Shown: one piece after another, positions 13,164 through 22,569 of the stretch | Layout of the letters: each line of letters starts with the position of its first letter | Position numbering within the stretch: position 1 is the first letter of the stretch | From: a virus | IMG/VR virus record: IMGVR_UViG_3300010354_000516 | Span: 1 to 26,900 of that record | Reading direction: 5' to 3' (one strand) | Length of the DNA stretch: 26,900 nucleotides | Made by a program: the position numbers and the translations under genes | Notes under the pieces: model-generated | What the model was told of the DNA's origin: nothing | The model's input: only the letters and a program-made list of their open reading frames with translations | The model's database searches: none

Positions 13164-14950
13164 ACTTCAGTACCCCCATACCACTGGCTGTCTTCAGCAC
13201 CGCCAAGATTTAGCTCAGGGTCTGCTAGTTCAGCTTTTGTTAAACGTTTCATTAAGATATGCCGTTGTTGCAGGTCTAGTAAAAACGTGTAATCGCGCGC
13301 ATTTATTATTGAGTTTGTACGGGTAGTTCCACGAACAACACCTAAATGTTTTCCAGGATTTAACCCTTCATACCCAGTCGAATCTTCAAAAAGGTTGATG
13401 ACTTCCGTAGCTGTTTTTTGAACAGCATTTGCACCTTCCGTCCAGATTGTAGGTAAAATTATTGTTAACCACTCTGAACCGCTCTCCACAGTGACGGTTA
13501 CCACCCCAAGGGTATTAAACGTAATAATCTTAGAAGAGCCAAGTCGTTGAGCAAGGACCGGGCGCTCATATAGATTTATGTTGCCTGTTACAACAACTGT
13601 TTCGTTTTCTAGTGTGCTGTCTTTGGCTGGCTTAACAGCTGCAATAATTTGAGATTTTTGGCGAGGAAACTGTTGTGTTAGGTTTGCAAACGGCATTGTC
13701 GGATATCTATATGGAAATTCGGCAGTTGGCAGGGGAATTAGTCTTCTGTCTAGCCCTGTATCTTTGTCAAACAAAACAGTAGATATTGTTTTTGACGTCA
13801 CCGGCGGTCGTGGTGTTATTAGTTGTGTATCTGTTATATAGGTTTGTTCATATGTTGAACCGATTGGTAAGTCTTTTATTTTTTCTTTTTCTAAATTTTT
13901 TTCTGGAGAACGAAATTCAATGCTCACCGGGTCGCCGGTTAATTCGTTAAAAGTTACCCCAGTGATTAAATAATAATCACTCATATTGGGTATACCGCCG
14001 ACATAGGCCGTCATGCCAGGCCTTAACTGTGTACCATTTACCCTCAACACAGTGCATGACCCATTGCCCGCATATGGGTCATTATCAGACTTTGTTATAT
14101 TTGGATACTCTGTTAACTCAAACGCACGCCCAAATTCATCTGGATTAATCAACGGTGCAAGCGGATTGCCGCCAACGGCCGCCCTGCTTCTTATTCCAGA
14201 AAATGTTAGATTTACGTATCTTAGATTTTTTCTAGTGGTTGTCTTTTTTTTGGTCTTTGAATTCACTGTTGTCTTTGTGTCAACAACTGAATTCGTCCCC
14301 CATTTGTGCATCAGCCATTTTTCAGAAGCAAAAACCAACACGCCATCAACTTCAAATAATACAAACTTCGCATCTGATGCAAGATTTTGCATCACGTCCC
14401 ACAGTGACTGAGCCTGTTTTGAGCCAGAAGATTTTGTTATTTGTTTTGCTTTCGCTGTATTTTCACCAAAAAATCTTAACCCGTATTTTGCTGCAGCAGC
14501 CTTGATGAAGGCTGTGCCATTTCCAGAAACAGAACCGGGCTGTCTGTCTCGTTTCATTTGCTGAATAGCCTTTGTATAACATTGAACTGAAAATGTTGGG
14601 CTTCCTCCAGGGCCCTGCGATACGCTAACTTTGGAAATCTCAAATAGTTGTTTTACGAATTGAACAGTTCCATCTCCAGAATCAATACGGCCTACGGCTT
14701 GCGTTTCGTAAATGACGTCACGCCCAATTACAAAATAATTATTTTTGGCAAACAATAAGTCTCTATCAATTATGTCAAATGAAAGCTCGGCGGCCATATC
14801 TATTGAGTAGCTAACAGATGCCTGGGTTATAAATTCAGTTATGTCATAGTTCGACGAACCAATTGTAGGGAGATTTGCAATTGATATTTTGCGCGCAAAT
14901 GGAGCCCTCTGTGCGATTGGTCCGTATTGACGAAAATCAACTTCAGCCAT
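13160..14950 (-). CDS. Baseplate hub protein (gpD/gp27-like)
   Basis: A 596-aa protein from ATG 14950, supported by GAGG at 14957-14960. TTG 14962 would overlap the upstream stop. The N-terminal region (NYDITEFITQASVSYSIDMAAELSFDIID) is the barrel-forming part of gpD/gp27 family hubs. It is followed by FVKQLFEISKVSVSQGPGG and the helical GTAFIKAAAAKYGL block, a hallmark of these hubs. The central part repeats the ring-forming strands (VLRVNGTQLRPGMTAYVGG, YYLITGVTFNELTGDPV). The C-terminal ~170 residues extend beyond the common hub core and may contact the tube or spike. It sits between the gpU-like tail protein and the OB-fold protein, as expected for a trimeric hub below the tube. Confidence 0.78.
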   Translation of the reverse strand: MAEVDFRQYGPIAQRAPFARKISIANLPTIGSSNYDITEFITQASVSYSIDMAAELSFDIIDRDLLFAKNNYFVIGRDVIYETQAVGRIDSGDGTVQFVKQLFEISKVSVSQGPGGSPTFSVQCYTKAIQQMKRDRQPGSVSGNGTAFIKAAAAKYGLRFFGENTAKAKQITKSSGSKQAQSLWDVMQNLASDAKFVLFEVDGVLVFASEKWLMHKWGTNSVVDTKTTVNSKTKKKTTTRKNLRYVNLTFSGIRSRAAVGGNPLAPLINPDEFGRAFELTEYPNITKSDNDPYAGNGSCTVLRVNGTQLRPGMTAYVGGIPNMSDYYLITGVTFNELTGDPVSIEFRSPEKNLEKEKIKDLPIGSTYEQTYITDTQLITPRPPVTSKTISTVLFDKDTGLDRRLIPLPTAEFPYRYPTMPFANLTQQFPRQKSQIIAAVKPAKDSTLENETVVVTGNINLYERPVLAQRLGSSKIITFNTLGVVTVTVESGSEWLTIILPTIWTEGANAVQKTATEVINLFEDSTGYEGLNPGKHLGVVRGTTRTNSIINARDYTFLLDLQQRHILMKRLTKAELADPELNLGGAEDSQWYGGTEV

Positions 14951-14956
14951 GTTGCG

Positions 14957-14960
14957 CCTC
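14957..14960 (-). promoter_or_regulatory. Ribosome binding site deciding the hub start
   Basis: GAGG on the minus strand, six bases before ATG 14950, overlapping the stop of the preceding gene; it favours 14950 over TTG 14962. Confidence 0.55.
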
Positions 14961-16743
14961 AATCACAGCTGTGCGGAACAGCTTTTTGTACCCATCTAGC
15001 GGGGTTTATCCATGTAAATCGAGCTTTACATAGCTGGTCCTCATTCGGCGTCTTTACCGGTGGGGTTTGGGGTGGCTGGGTTATCCGTGGTAAGAATATT
15101 GGCGCCGGACCAGTGTTATGCACTTCCTGCACCGTCATATTTACAGTAGCCCTGTTAATGGACCCGGCTGGTGCACCGAGTGTGACATTGTCAATGCCGG
15201 CCCTAGACCTCTGGACTGACGTTATTGACATATCAACAATTGCAAAATATGTTGCTTCGCCGCTCGACAAAAAGTCTGGATATGACAGCTGTTCGCTAAA
15301 CAGTGTATCGAGATTTGTAAATTGAACATATTCTGGACGAATAGCCATCTGTCGAAGCATCTTTAATTGAGCTTCGCATGATGCATAAAGGCTCGACACT
15401 CCATCTAATTTTTCTGCAACTATAAACTCGAAACTTATTTTCATCAATCTAAAATTTTTAAAATCAATGATTGGCGTATTATTGACGCGGTTTATGTCAG
15501 CCCATTCAGCGCCAATGTTTGAATATGTAACATTATTCGGTTTGTAGTGAAAATAAAATTTATCAGCAACGAACTCAAACGAGTCAACATTTTTATCGTA
15601 ATACGGATATGTCTGAATCATTATTGGCACGTCCGGAGCTGCCTGTGCTCCGGTATAGGCTTGACCAGAGTTGCTAAATCTAACCTGAATTGAAATTTCG
15701 CTTGGAGTAAATTCTCCCGCTTTTAGGGATGGTAAACCATCTTTAGCAATTATATTTTTAGGCTGACCGAATTCATCCAGTTCGCCACTCTGCATAAACG
15801 TGCCTGAATCGAATTGATTTTGTGTTTCAACGGCGGTTAGGTTGTAAATGGCTCTTTCATTCATACCTATTACTGTCGATATAGCCGCCTGTCTAGAAGA
15901 GCCATATCCGACCATTTCTTCAATCTGCCCATCAACTAGAGTTTCTAACGGAATGTCATCCTTGTCTCCATTGAATGTTGTAAATTTAGATTTTCCGGAG
16001 GATGGCGAGCTTGAGCCATCTTTTGTTATTCCTGCAGGATTAGTATTGTTTTGATTTTTTACAATTCCAACAGAAAGTTTTGACCACTGTGCAATCGGGA
16101 AAAAATTTGCTACGGCCTCTGCGTAAAAATATGGTGTCATATCTGCTGTTAATCCACCATCAGCGGTCATTTTTGCTTCATCCGCTGGTGTTATCCAAAT
16201 ACGCACTTTTGATGGGTCTAATCCGGAACCTGACTTTTGTTTTGCCCACGGCGGGTTTTTTGCCACTTCAGGTTTGCCAAGTATTGTGCAATACCTTGAC
16301 CAATCAAATTCATAAGATGTCGCTAGGTAATTAATTGTTCCAGCTCCGGAGCTATATCTATCTCCAGCTTTAGCGTATATTCCAATTGCATTGCGTTTGG
16401 CCTTCTCTGCATCTTTTTGTTGTCTATCTGCGCACCTGATTAAATCTTTTTCCGTATATGTAAGTTCTAGGCCCGATGTGTAAACTTCATAACCAACACA
16501 TTGTTTTTGAAATGTAAGCGCATACTGTCTTGTGGCTTCGTTTGTTGGAACGGTTGTCGTTGTTGCCCCACTTGGGACCCAGTACATTGTGTCGTCTACT
16601 TTGACAAATGTGGTCTGACCCTCAAAATTCTGCGCTTTATATTTTTTGTAAATTGGCAGATTTGCAAATCTTGACACCTCGGCCTCGCTTGATGTACGCG
16701 CACCGGTTGGAAGATAATAAATTTTTCCAGGTGTTGCTGGCAT
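14959..16743 (-). CDS. gpU-like tail-initiator protein with long N-terminal extension
   Basis: A 594-aa protein between tape measure and hub. The segment at about residues 395-480 (NNVTYSNIGAEWADINRVNN, then RLMKISFEFIVAEKLDG) resembles the gpU or tail-initiator fold, where a W..I.R motif is followed by an I.F.F.. strand. It continues with SSLYASCEAQLKMLRQMAI. The preceding ~380 residues do not belong to the short gpU family (~150 aa). They include a YYLPTG-type beta start, a Lys-rich helix (RCADRQQKDAEKAKRNAI) and a Ser/Gly linker. Near the C-terminus is a Pro-rich stretch (RITQPPQTPPVKTP). No catalytic motif is visible. The position fits a baseplate-proximal tail protein; the extension is unexplained. 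Confidence 0.6.
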   Translation of the reverse strand: MPATPGKIYYLPTGARTSSEAEVSRFANLPIYKKYKAQNFEGQTTFVKVDDTMYWVPSGATTTTVPTNEATRQYALTFQKQCVGYEVYTSGLELTYTEKDLIRCADRQQKDAEKAKRNAIGIYAKAGDRYSSGAGTINYLATSYEFDWSRYCTILGKPEVAKNPPWAKQKSGSGLDPSKVRIWITPADEAKMTADGGLTADMTPYFYAEAVANFFPIAQWSKLSVGIVKNQNNTNPAGITKDGSSSPSSGKSKFTTFNGDKDDIPLETLVDGQIEEMVGYGSSRQAAISTVIGMNERAIYNLTAVETQNQFDSGTFMQSGELDEFGQPKNIIAKDGLPSLKAGEFTPSEISIQVRFSNSGQAYTGAQAAPDVPIMIQTYPYYDKNVDSFEFVADKFYFHYKPNNVTYSNIGAEWADINRVNNTPIIDFKNFRLMKISFEFIVAEKLDGVSSLYASCEAQLKMLRQMAIRPEYVQFTNLDTLFSEQLSYPDFLSSGEATYFAIVDMSITSVQRSRAGIDNVTLGAPAGSINRATVNMTVQEVHNTGPAPIFLPRITQPPQTPPVKTPNEDQLCKARFTWINPARWVQKAVPHSCD

Positions 16744-16745
16744 TT

Positions 16746-19700
16746 TTAACTTCTTTCCTGCATCGACTGTTGTTTAGCGCTTATTTTGGCCATGACAGCA
16801 TTGGCTATTTGTTCTGGCGACTGATTCCCGCCATTGATTTCAAAAGTATAATAATTTACAACACCAGAACTCGTGGATGTCCCCATATTCCCCAGGTTTC
16901 TTATGGATGTTGTATCGCCGATTCCAGCACCAGGGACAACATGTAAGTGCCTAGAGCCAGCTGAACCATGGAATTCAGCAAAACCACCGTTTGCTCTTGC
17001 AAGCGTTGCGTACCTCCCGAGATTTTGGCCAACAAGGTCTATTGCCCCTCCAGTGACGTGGTCTGAACTTGGTGAGCCCAGGTTGTAATTACGTAGTGCT
17101 GATGTGATTGTTCGCTTACCGGTAAGTTGGGAATCAATAGCAGAATGCCTTGCCATTGTTTGAGACAACTTGCTAGTTGCCGTGTCCCCGATTGAGCCAG
17201 AACGTGGAGTACGGGTATCGCCGGTACTAATTTGATTAGGTGGCACAAGTTTTTTGTTGGTATCATCCCACGCAAGACCGGCTTGCCACCATGCCGGCGC
17301 ATCGCTAAGTGGGTTCATCATGAATGAATTAACGAGCTCTGTAATGCCACTCTCAATCAATCCAAGTTTTTCAAGAGATTTTTGGTCTAGGTCGGCGATT
17401 GTGTCTAGGTTGTCGGGGATTGAACGCTGTTCTCCGGCTATTCCGGTAGATGCCAACATATCTTCAATTTGTCCAGATGTTTTACCAGTTAGTAAATTAA
17501 ATATACTTTGCGGAGTAACTCGCCCGCCTGCTCCAAATTGTTGTTCAGGTTTGCCAAAGTTGGAAACTTGTTTCATAAAATTCTCTAGCGTTGCGAAGTC
17601 CATTCCGAGAATCTGACGTTCTATGTCGGGAGCATTCATTCGATATCCAGCACCGGCGAGAATTGCCTGTAGCTGCGTTGAGTAATCTTTTGCAAATCCA
17701 CTCTTTAGTCCGGCAAGAGATTCCTGCATCCCCTCGTTTGCGGCAAAGTCCGCACCAAACCCTTCAAAAATTTGTCCTTTTCCAAATGCACCAGCATCCT
17801 GGCCCATCCCAAAAGCTTCAAATGTTGCAAGATATGCCTGTGTTGCATCTCCACCGGCAGCCGTCAGCGCAAGATTAAAGTAATTCTCCATCCGCTTATT
17901 TATGACTTTTTGACGGCCACCCTTTGACTTTGTTTTTGACAGCTCTGAACCAAGCGCGGTCATCTCCTGGTCTAGCGCTAGCTGCGCATCTTTTGCTTCA
18001 CGTCTTTGCGTAAATGGGTTTTTGCCGGCTAGGAATCTGTCTGATGTTGCAGCATTGAAACCGGCCGCTGTTTTTAAGACATTTTTTGTAAATTTACCAA
18101 GTAGGGTGTCATATTTTATTGTAGCGTCATATAGGTTTACGCCAAGCTCGCGAGCCAATACTTCAAGTTCTGGCACCGTTTTCCCGGTCGCTTCAGTCAG
18201 GTCGGCGAGTCTATTCGTGACGACGTCATTATATTTGCCTAATAGCTCAATTGTCCCGCCCTGTCCGGTAAGGGTTTCAAGGCTCGCTGAGGCATGTTTA
18301 AAGTCTGGGCCACCAATCATTTTGTTAAGCTGCTCTTTGGTTATGGTCAGACCAAAGCTTGATTGATTTTCATAGATACGGGTAAGGGCTTGTGCTGCAG
18401 CCTCGCCAGCTAATAGCTTTTGATTAGAGCCAAAACCTGGAAGAGGTTCGGTAACCATTCCGCCATACCCACCAGTTTTGGCACTCGCACCTCGATTTTC
18501 TTTAATTAACTCATCGGCCTTTTCTTTTGAGTATGACGCACGCACAGAAGCTTCGTAGGGCGTTAAACCCTTTGCAATATATTCATCATATTTTTTCAAT
18601 TTATCTTCTTGAAGTGATGGAAGAACACTCTGTTTAATCCCCAGTGCAAAATTTTGTAGGCGTTGGAGATTGAATTTTGCATCTCTAAATATATTCTGGA
18701 AAGCACCTGGCGTATTGGCCCTTAGCGCCCCACCCGACTGCAGTATGGTCTGATTTTCTGCAAATTGTCCAGCCGCCGCCGTAGCAAGGCCTGTGTATAT
18801 TGAGCCAATACTTTCCTGCGCTGCTTTTCTTGCTTGTTTTGCAATTTCTTTTCCTCTATTTATGGAGGACATTATCGCCCCAAATATTCCGCCAATTACA
18901 AGTCCAGCCATCGCTCCATATGGCCCAACCATGGCACCCATAGACGCACCACCTATTGCACCACCAAGAACGGCGGAACGGGTGCCTCTTGAGGTAGCAG
19001 CTGTACCAAGGCCGGCAATTCCAAGGCCAAGACGCGGGTCGCTTTGCCCCATCATTCCGCCCAGCGCTATCGCCCCACGACTTTCTTCCGGCACAAAGTT
19101 TGCCTGAGAAAGGAGACCCAGACCAGCGGAGACACCAAATTTAGCCATGCCACTTTGCGCAAAACCAACGTTATATGCGCGACCAAATTTGCTGTACTGG
19201 CGGAAAAGTCTATTGCGGTCTCGCATAAAGTCAATGTCGGCTTTCATTCCTCCAATAAAACCGCGCTCTCTCTTTATTGCGTCACGACGTGCGCGTAAAC
19301 CAGCTACACCAGAACCCCTGCCTGTCGCCGGGTCGTAAGAACCCTCAATATCGTAGTAATCCCCAGTTTCGTAGTTGAATGCTCCGGAATTTGCATATCC
19401 AGCAAACCCGCGAATGCCCCCAATCCCGCGCCTGACGCCACGCTGCAACCTGTCCATCCCTGAGCCAATGCGCGTACCAATATTGATTCGAGTATTACGG
19501 AAACCTTCAGTAAGTGATACACGGTCGCGTGAAAGCGGGTGGTCGTATGGCATCCTTCCGCGACCATATAGGCCAGGAAGAGGTGCGCCACCTGCTGGTG
19601 GCGTTGCCTGGATTGCCTTTATTAGCTGTGACCTGGTCATTCCAGAATCAACTGGAATTCCTATACCAACAGCATATTCTGCTAAATCTCCGCGTGACAT

Positions 19701-21746
19701 TCTGGTCATCGCATTAAATCCGGTTCTTGTTCCACGGCTAGTAAATAAATCAGTAGCGGCGAATGTTATACCCCTACCAGCGCCGTACCTATCATTGAAC
19801 CTTCTGTTCTGACGCTGATAGAAAGTGGAGCGCTCAACTGCTTTTCGTGACCCGGCTAGAACCGACGAGAACATTGTTTGCCGTGGGTCTTTATACATTT
19901 CCCCAATCGGCATATAACCCGGTGAACCAAACTTGGCGTATGCTCGTTTTTGCAATTTGTCATCGAGCGATACATTCCCAACAATATCAAGCGCACCGGT
20001 TCCGCCACCACCGGTAGCACCACTAGCCAAACGACCGGATGAAGCAGGGGATGAAATTTGCGGAGCTACTGGACCAGCCTCGCCATTTACATAAACTTGG
20101 TCAGCGGTAACTATCATTTTTTGCGGATTAAATGCACCCACACCTGGCAGGACTCGTCCCTTAATAGAGGCCATCCGTTTGCCCATGATTGACCCACCCA
20201 GTAGCGGACCAAGCGCTCCAAGCAAACCGCTACCGGCTGATGATGTTATCAATTTGGTGACATAACTAAATATTCCAGCAAGGCCTTTTAGTGTGTCGCT
20301 AATAAATGGCCCCATGTTCTTAAACATTTGTTGAAGACCGCGAAAATATCTTGCCAAAATGTCTATGAATCGACCAACAGTGTGTCCAAACTCGGCCATG
20401 CTGTCTTTGTTCTCGACTAACAAATCCTTGAATTGGAAAAGGTTGTCGGACGCACGTTTGATGGCTTCCCAAATTGGGTCCCATGCTTTATAAAGAACTC
20501 TTGCGCCGTCTATTAACGGCCTTAGTCGGTCAAGTACTAAGTTCCATCCCCGCCTGAATTTGTCAAACCAGTCACCCATGCGTTCAAACATGCCCATAGC
20601 GTTAGGCAGATACTCGCGTATCATTTTGACCATCCAGTTGGATGCCTTATCAATCATCCCAACAAATCCATCGATATACCCTTGATATCCGATGGTTGAC
20701 TGAATGGTTCCCATAATCCTTGTTAAATCGCGACGAATAATTTCAAAAATATCGCCGAAGGCAACCTTTAATGGCTCGAGGAATTGGTCGCCAAAATCAG
20801 CAAAAAGAGTCCGAAGACGACTAAAGTAACCCTTGAGCGTGCTCATCAACGTTGTATTTACCGCATCAAACTGACCAGTAACACCACCGCGTTTTGCCAG
20901 GCCGCCAGACATGAGTAGGTCCTCAAAATCTTTTTTTGTCCTGATTTTTGCGCCCTTAAGCGCCTTCTCCATCTCTGGACCGAGCTTCTTTGCTTCTGCA
21001 ATTACCTGTGAAACATTTTTCTTCTTATCTCCGAGCGCTGCTAAAACGGCACCAACTTGCTCCAGCCCTTTCGCCGGGTCTTGTCCAGCTGAACCAAAAT
21101 CCATCAAAGCTTTTATTGCGCCAGTGCTGCCGGCTATTGCGCGAGAAGACATTGTTTTTGACATGCTCGCATAGGCTTTATTGAGCGCTTCTACACCGAG
21201 GGTGCTTAGGTCGGCGTCGGACTGAAGAGCCCTCATCGCCATTCTTGTCTGGTTCATGGCTGAGCCAAATTCTCTTGCGCCCTTACCCCTATAGGCAAAC
21301 ATGGCAGCCTGCTGTTCGCGAATTGCTGCAGAAAAAGCGGCAACTGCCATTGTTGCGCCGGCCGCTCCGCCGGCAAGAAGTTGCATCACACCCCGATATG
21401 CCTTCATGATTAACTGGCCCGCCACAAACGTCGCATGGACAGCTACCATCGTTGCGCTCAGCGCAAGCATTTGAACTATTACGCCCTTGATTGATTTGGC
21501 CAAAAATCCGGCAAGCATTTTTCCAGTACCGGCAACCATCCCGTCCATTTGGTCGAAGTTGCGCTTCCACTTGCGGGTCATTTCACCGATTGACCTAGTG
21601 TTGCGCTTGGCCATGTTCTCTATCTGCCTGCCACTAGAAAGGCGGCGCTCCATGGCCTTGAGACGGTTCATTTCAACCATGAGCTTCTTCAGCTCACGGT
21701 CATGCGACTCAACTTTAAGTACTATACTTACTTTTTCGTCTGCCAT
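16746..21746 (-). CDS. Tape measure protein with C-terminal M15-type zinc peptidase domain
   Basis: A 1666-aa protein starting at ATG 21746 with GGGGA upstream. The N-terminal ~60 residues are coiled-coil-like (SHDRELKKLMVEMNRLKAME). Hydrophobic segments near residues 87-142 and 925-965 (GGASMGAMVGPYGAMAGLVI) could insert into the host membrane during genome ejection. Its length implies a tail of roughly 250 nm, using the usual 1.5 A per residue. At the C-terminus, S1561-x-H1563-xx-G-x-A-x-D1570 followed by RHLHV (H1602) matches the SxHxxGxAxD...HxH zinc site of M15 (VanY/D-Ala-D-Ala) peptidases. Gly/Ser/Ala-rich linkers separate the parts. Peptidoglycan cleavage by tape measure proteins is established in other phages. 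Confidence 0.92.
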   Translation of the reverse strand: MADEKVSIVLKVESHDRELKKLMVEMNRLKAMERRLSSGRQIENMAKRNTRSIGEMTRKWKRNFDQMDGMVAGTGKMLAGFLAKSIKGVIVQMLALSATMVAVHATFVAGQLIMKAYRGVMQLLAGGAAGATMAVAAFSAAIREQQAAMFAYRGKGAREFGSAMNQTRMAMRALQSDADLSTLGVEALNKAYASMSKTMSSRAIAGSTGAIKALMDFGSAGQDPAKGLEQVGAVLAALGDKKKNVSQVIAEAKKLGPEMEKALKGAKIRTKKDFEDLLMSGGLAKRGGVTGQFDAVNTTLMSTLKGYFSRLRTLFADFGDQFLEPLKVAFGDIFEIIRRDLTRIMGTIQSTIGYQGYIDGFVGMIDKASNWMVKMIREYLPNAMGMFERMGDWFDKFRRGWNLVLDRLRPLIDGARVLYKAWDPIWEAIKRASDNLFQFKDLLVENKDSMAEFGHTVGRFIDILARYFRGLQQMFKNMGPFISDTLKGLAGIFSYVTKLITSSAGSGLLGALGPLLGGSIMGKRMASIKGRVLPGVGAFNPQKMIVTADQVYVNGEAGPVAPQISSPASSGRLASGATGGGGTGALDIVGNVSLDDKLQKRAYAKFGSPGYMPIGEMYKDPRQTMFSSVLAGSRKAVERSTFYQRQNRRFNDRYGAGRGITFAATDLFTSRGTRTGFNAMTRMSRGDLAEYAVGIGIPVDSGMTRSQLIKAIQATPPAGGAPLPGLYGRGRMPYDHPLSRDRVSLTEGFRNTRINIGTRIGSGMDRLQRGVRRGIGGIRGFAGYANSGAFNYETGDYYDIEGSYDPATGRGSGVAGLRARRDAIKRERGFIGGMKADIDFMRDRNRLFRQYSKFGRAYNVGFAQSGMAKFGVSAGLGLLSQANFVPEESRGAIALGGMMGQSDPRLGLGIAGLGTAATSRGTRSAVLGGAIGGASMGAMVGPYGAMAGLVIGGIFGAIMSSINRGKEIAKQARKAAQESIGSIYTGLATAAAGQFAENQTILQSGGALRANTPGAFQNIFRDAKFNLQRLQNFALGIKQSVLPSLQEDKLKKYDEYIAKGLTPYEASVRASYSKEKADELIKENRGASAKTGGYGGMVTEPLPGFGSNQKLLAGEAAAQALTRIYENQSSFGLTITKEQLNKMIGGPDFKHASASLETLTGQGGTIELLGKYNDVVTNRLADLTEATGKTVPELEVLARELGVNLYDATIKYDTLLGKFTKNVLKTAAGFNAATSDRFLAGKNPFTQRREAKDAQLALDQEMTALGSELSKTKSKGGRQKVINKRMENYFNLALTAAGGDATQAYLATFEAFGMGQDAGAFGKGQIFEGFGADFAANEGMQESLAGLKSGFAKDYSTQLQAILAGAGYRMNAPDIERQILGMDFATLENFMKQVSNFGKPEQQFGAGGRVTPQSIFNLLTGKTSGQIEDMLASTGIAGEQRSIPDNLDTIADLDQKSLEKLGLIESGITELVNSFMMNPLSDAPAWWQAGLAWDDTNKKLVPPNQISTGDTRTPRSGSIGDTATSKLSQTMARHSAIDSQLTGKRTITSALRNYNLGSPSSDHVTGGAIDLVGQNLGRYATLARANGGFAEFHGSAGSRHLHVVPGAGIGDTTSIRNLGNMGTSTSSGVVNYYTFEINGGNQSPEQIANAVMAKISAKQQSMQERS
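16905..17130 (-). other. M15 peptidase domain within the tape measure gene
   Basis: The domain spans residues about 1540-1612 and contains SDHVTGGAIDLVG with H1563 and D1570, and RHLHVV with H1602, the expected three zinc ligands. A Gly/Ala-rich tail and YYTFEINGG strand follow, so the peptidase sits close to, but not at, the extreme C-terminus. Confidence 0.8.
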
Positions 21747-21800
21747 TACTTCCCCAGGTGAGTTAGGTCACGTGAGTGTAAGGGCGGCCGAGCTATGGGC

Positions 21801-22525
21801 TTATAGGCCCTGAGTCTTCGACTTTCGCTCTTGCTCTTCGCGGTCGTTACCTATAACTGTAGCACAGGCCATTAATAACAACCAGTCATTATCATCCAGA
21901 TTTAGTATGTCTAAAGGATTTACGTGGAAGAGTTCAGCAACTCTTGCTGCTGATTTTATTGTCGAATCTTCAACTAGCTCGTCGAAGATTCGTTCGTAGG
22001 GTCCACTGTCCCTACCGCATCCGAGTAACCGGCCGCATCAAGAATTGCAAGGGCAGCAGACTCAACGTGCGGGTCAACCCCAAAAAGCGCTCTTACTGCA
22101 TCCGGGACAGGCTTTGTTGTCTCTGTCATCTCAAGGATTGCCGGGTGAGCAAAGTTTAGATTGTGCCCATCCTCGTCGTATATTTCCTCATCATCGATAC
22201 ATACGCCAACCGTTGTATGGCCAATAACTAGGCACGCAAACTTTGTTGGGTCAAGGCCATTGCGAGAGTCCTCGCCAGCATTTTTACGCCAGTTCTTCAT
22301 CTGTGACTGGGTGATGTTGGGGCTAATGCGAAGGCTAACTCCAGGACGTTCTGGGACAGGAAGGAGAACAATATTGCGCTCGACCTTTTTCTTCACGATA
22401 GTGCGAAGGCGGTCAAGCTGTGTCTCTTCCTTTGTCTGCACAAGACCGGATGAAAGGTCTTTAGTTGACTTTTTGGCATCCCGTGGGCTGTCGCCGTCGG
22501 TTGTATAAAGTGTGTTATCGCTCAT
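21801..22525 (-). CDS. Tail assembly chaperone fusion made by -1 frameshift (gpGT-like)
   Basis: The 183-aa gene (stop at 21974) can continue in the -1 frame. That frame is open from 22037 to a TAA at 21801-21803 and has no ATG that could start it separately in the first ~45 codons. It encodes IFDELVEDSTIKSAARVA, ELFHVNPLDILNLDDNDWLL and LMACATVIGNDREEQERK, the acidic, Trp- and Cys/Ala-containing C-terminal part typical of gpT-type chaperone extensions. A shift at the CCC/CCT slip (21998-22001) would give a protein of about 241 residues. The extension ends 54 bp before the tape measure start. Frameshifted G/GT pairs immediately upstream of the tape measure are the rule in long-tailed phages. 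The exact shift codon is inferred. Confidence 0.72.
21974..22525 (-). CDS. Tail assembly chaperone (gpG-like), unshifted product
   Basis: A 183-aa protein lying between the tube protein and the tape measure, the place of the tail assembly chaperone. It is acidic and helix-rich: DAKKSTKDLSSGLVQTKEET, LDRLRTIVKKKVERNIVLLP, then SPNITQSQMKNWRKNAG and FACLVIGHTTVGVCIDDEEI. The C-terminal part (PDAVRALFGVDPHVESAALA) resembles the chaperone core helix. The 0-frame ends abruptly in a Ser/Thr tail (PTNESSTS), typical where a frameshift product continues. It would bind the tape measure protein during tail polymerisation and not be part of the virion. Start ATG 22525 has only a weak upstream ribosome binding site. 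Confidence 0.78.
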   Translation of the reverse strand: MSDNTLYTTDGDSPRDAKKSTKDLSSGLVQTKEETQLDRLRTIVKKKVERNIVLLPVPERPGVSLRISPNITQSQMKNWRKNAGEDSRNGLDPTKFACLVIGHTTVGVCIDDEEIYDEDGHNLNFAHPAILEMTETTKPVPDAVRALFGVDPHVESAALAILDAAGYSDAVGTVDPTNESSTS

Positions 22526-22569
22526 GGGCGAAAAACTAGCACACTAAAACCATCCGGTTGTGCAACTAA

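Noticed and set aside
14013-14505. Overlapping + strand frames opposite the hub gene.
   Set aside because: They lack ribosome binding sites, and their composition (FFLVVVFFLVFEF) reflects the Lys/Thr-rich linker of the hub read in reverse.
19375-19812. 145-aa + strand frame opposite the tape measure gene.
   Set aside because: Pro/Arg-rich translation arises from the opposite strand of Gly/Arg-rich tape measure sequence. It has no supporting start signal or homology features.
22001-22037. A second slippery heptamer for the chaperone frameshift.
   Set aside because: No X XXY YYZ heptamer could be found in this interval, and the +1 frame is closed by an early TAG, so only a -1 shift remains and no better site than CCC/CCT was seen.
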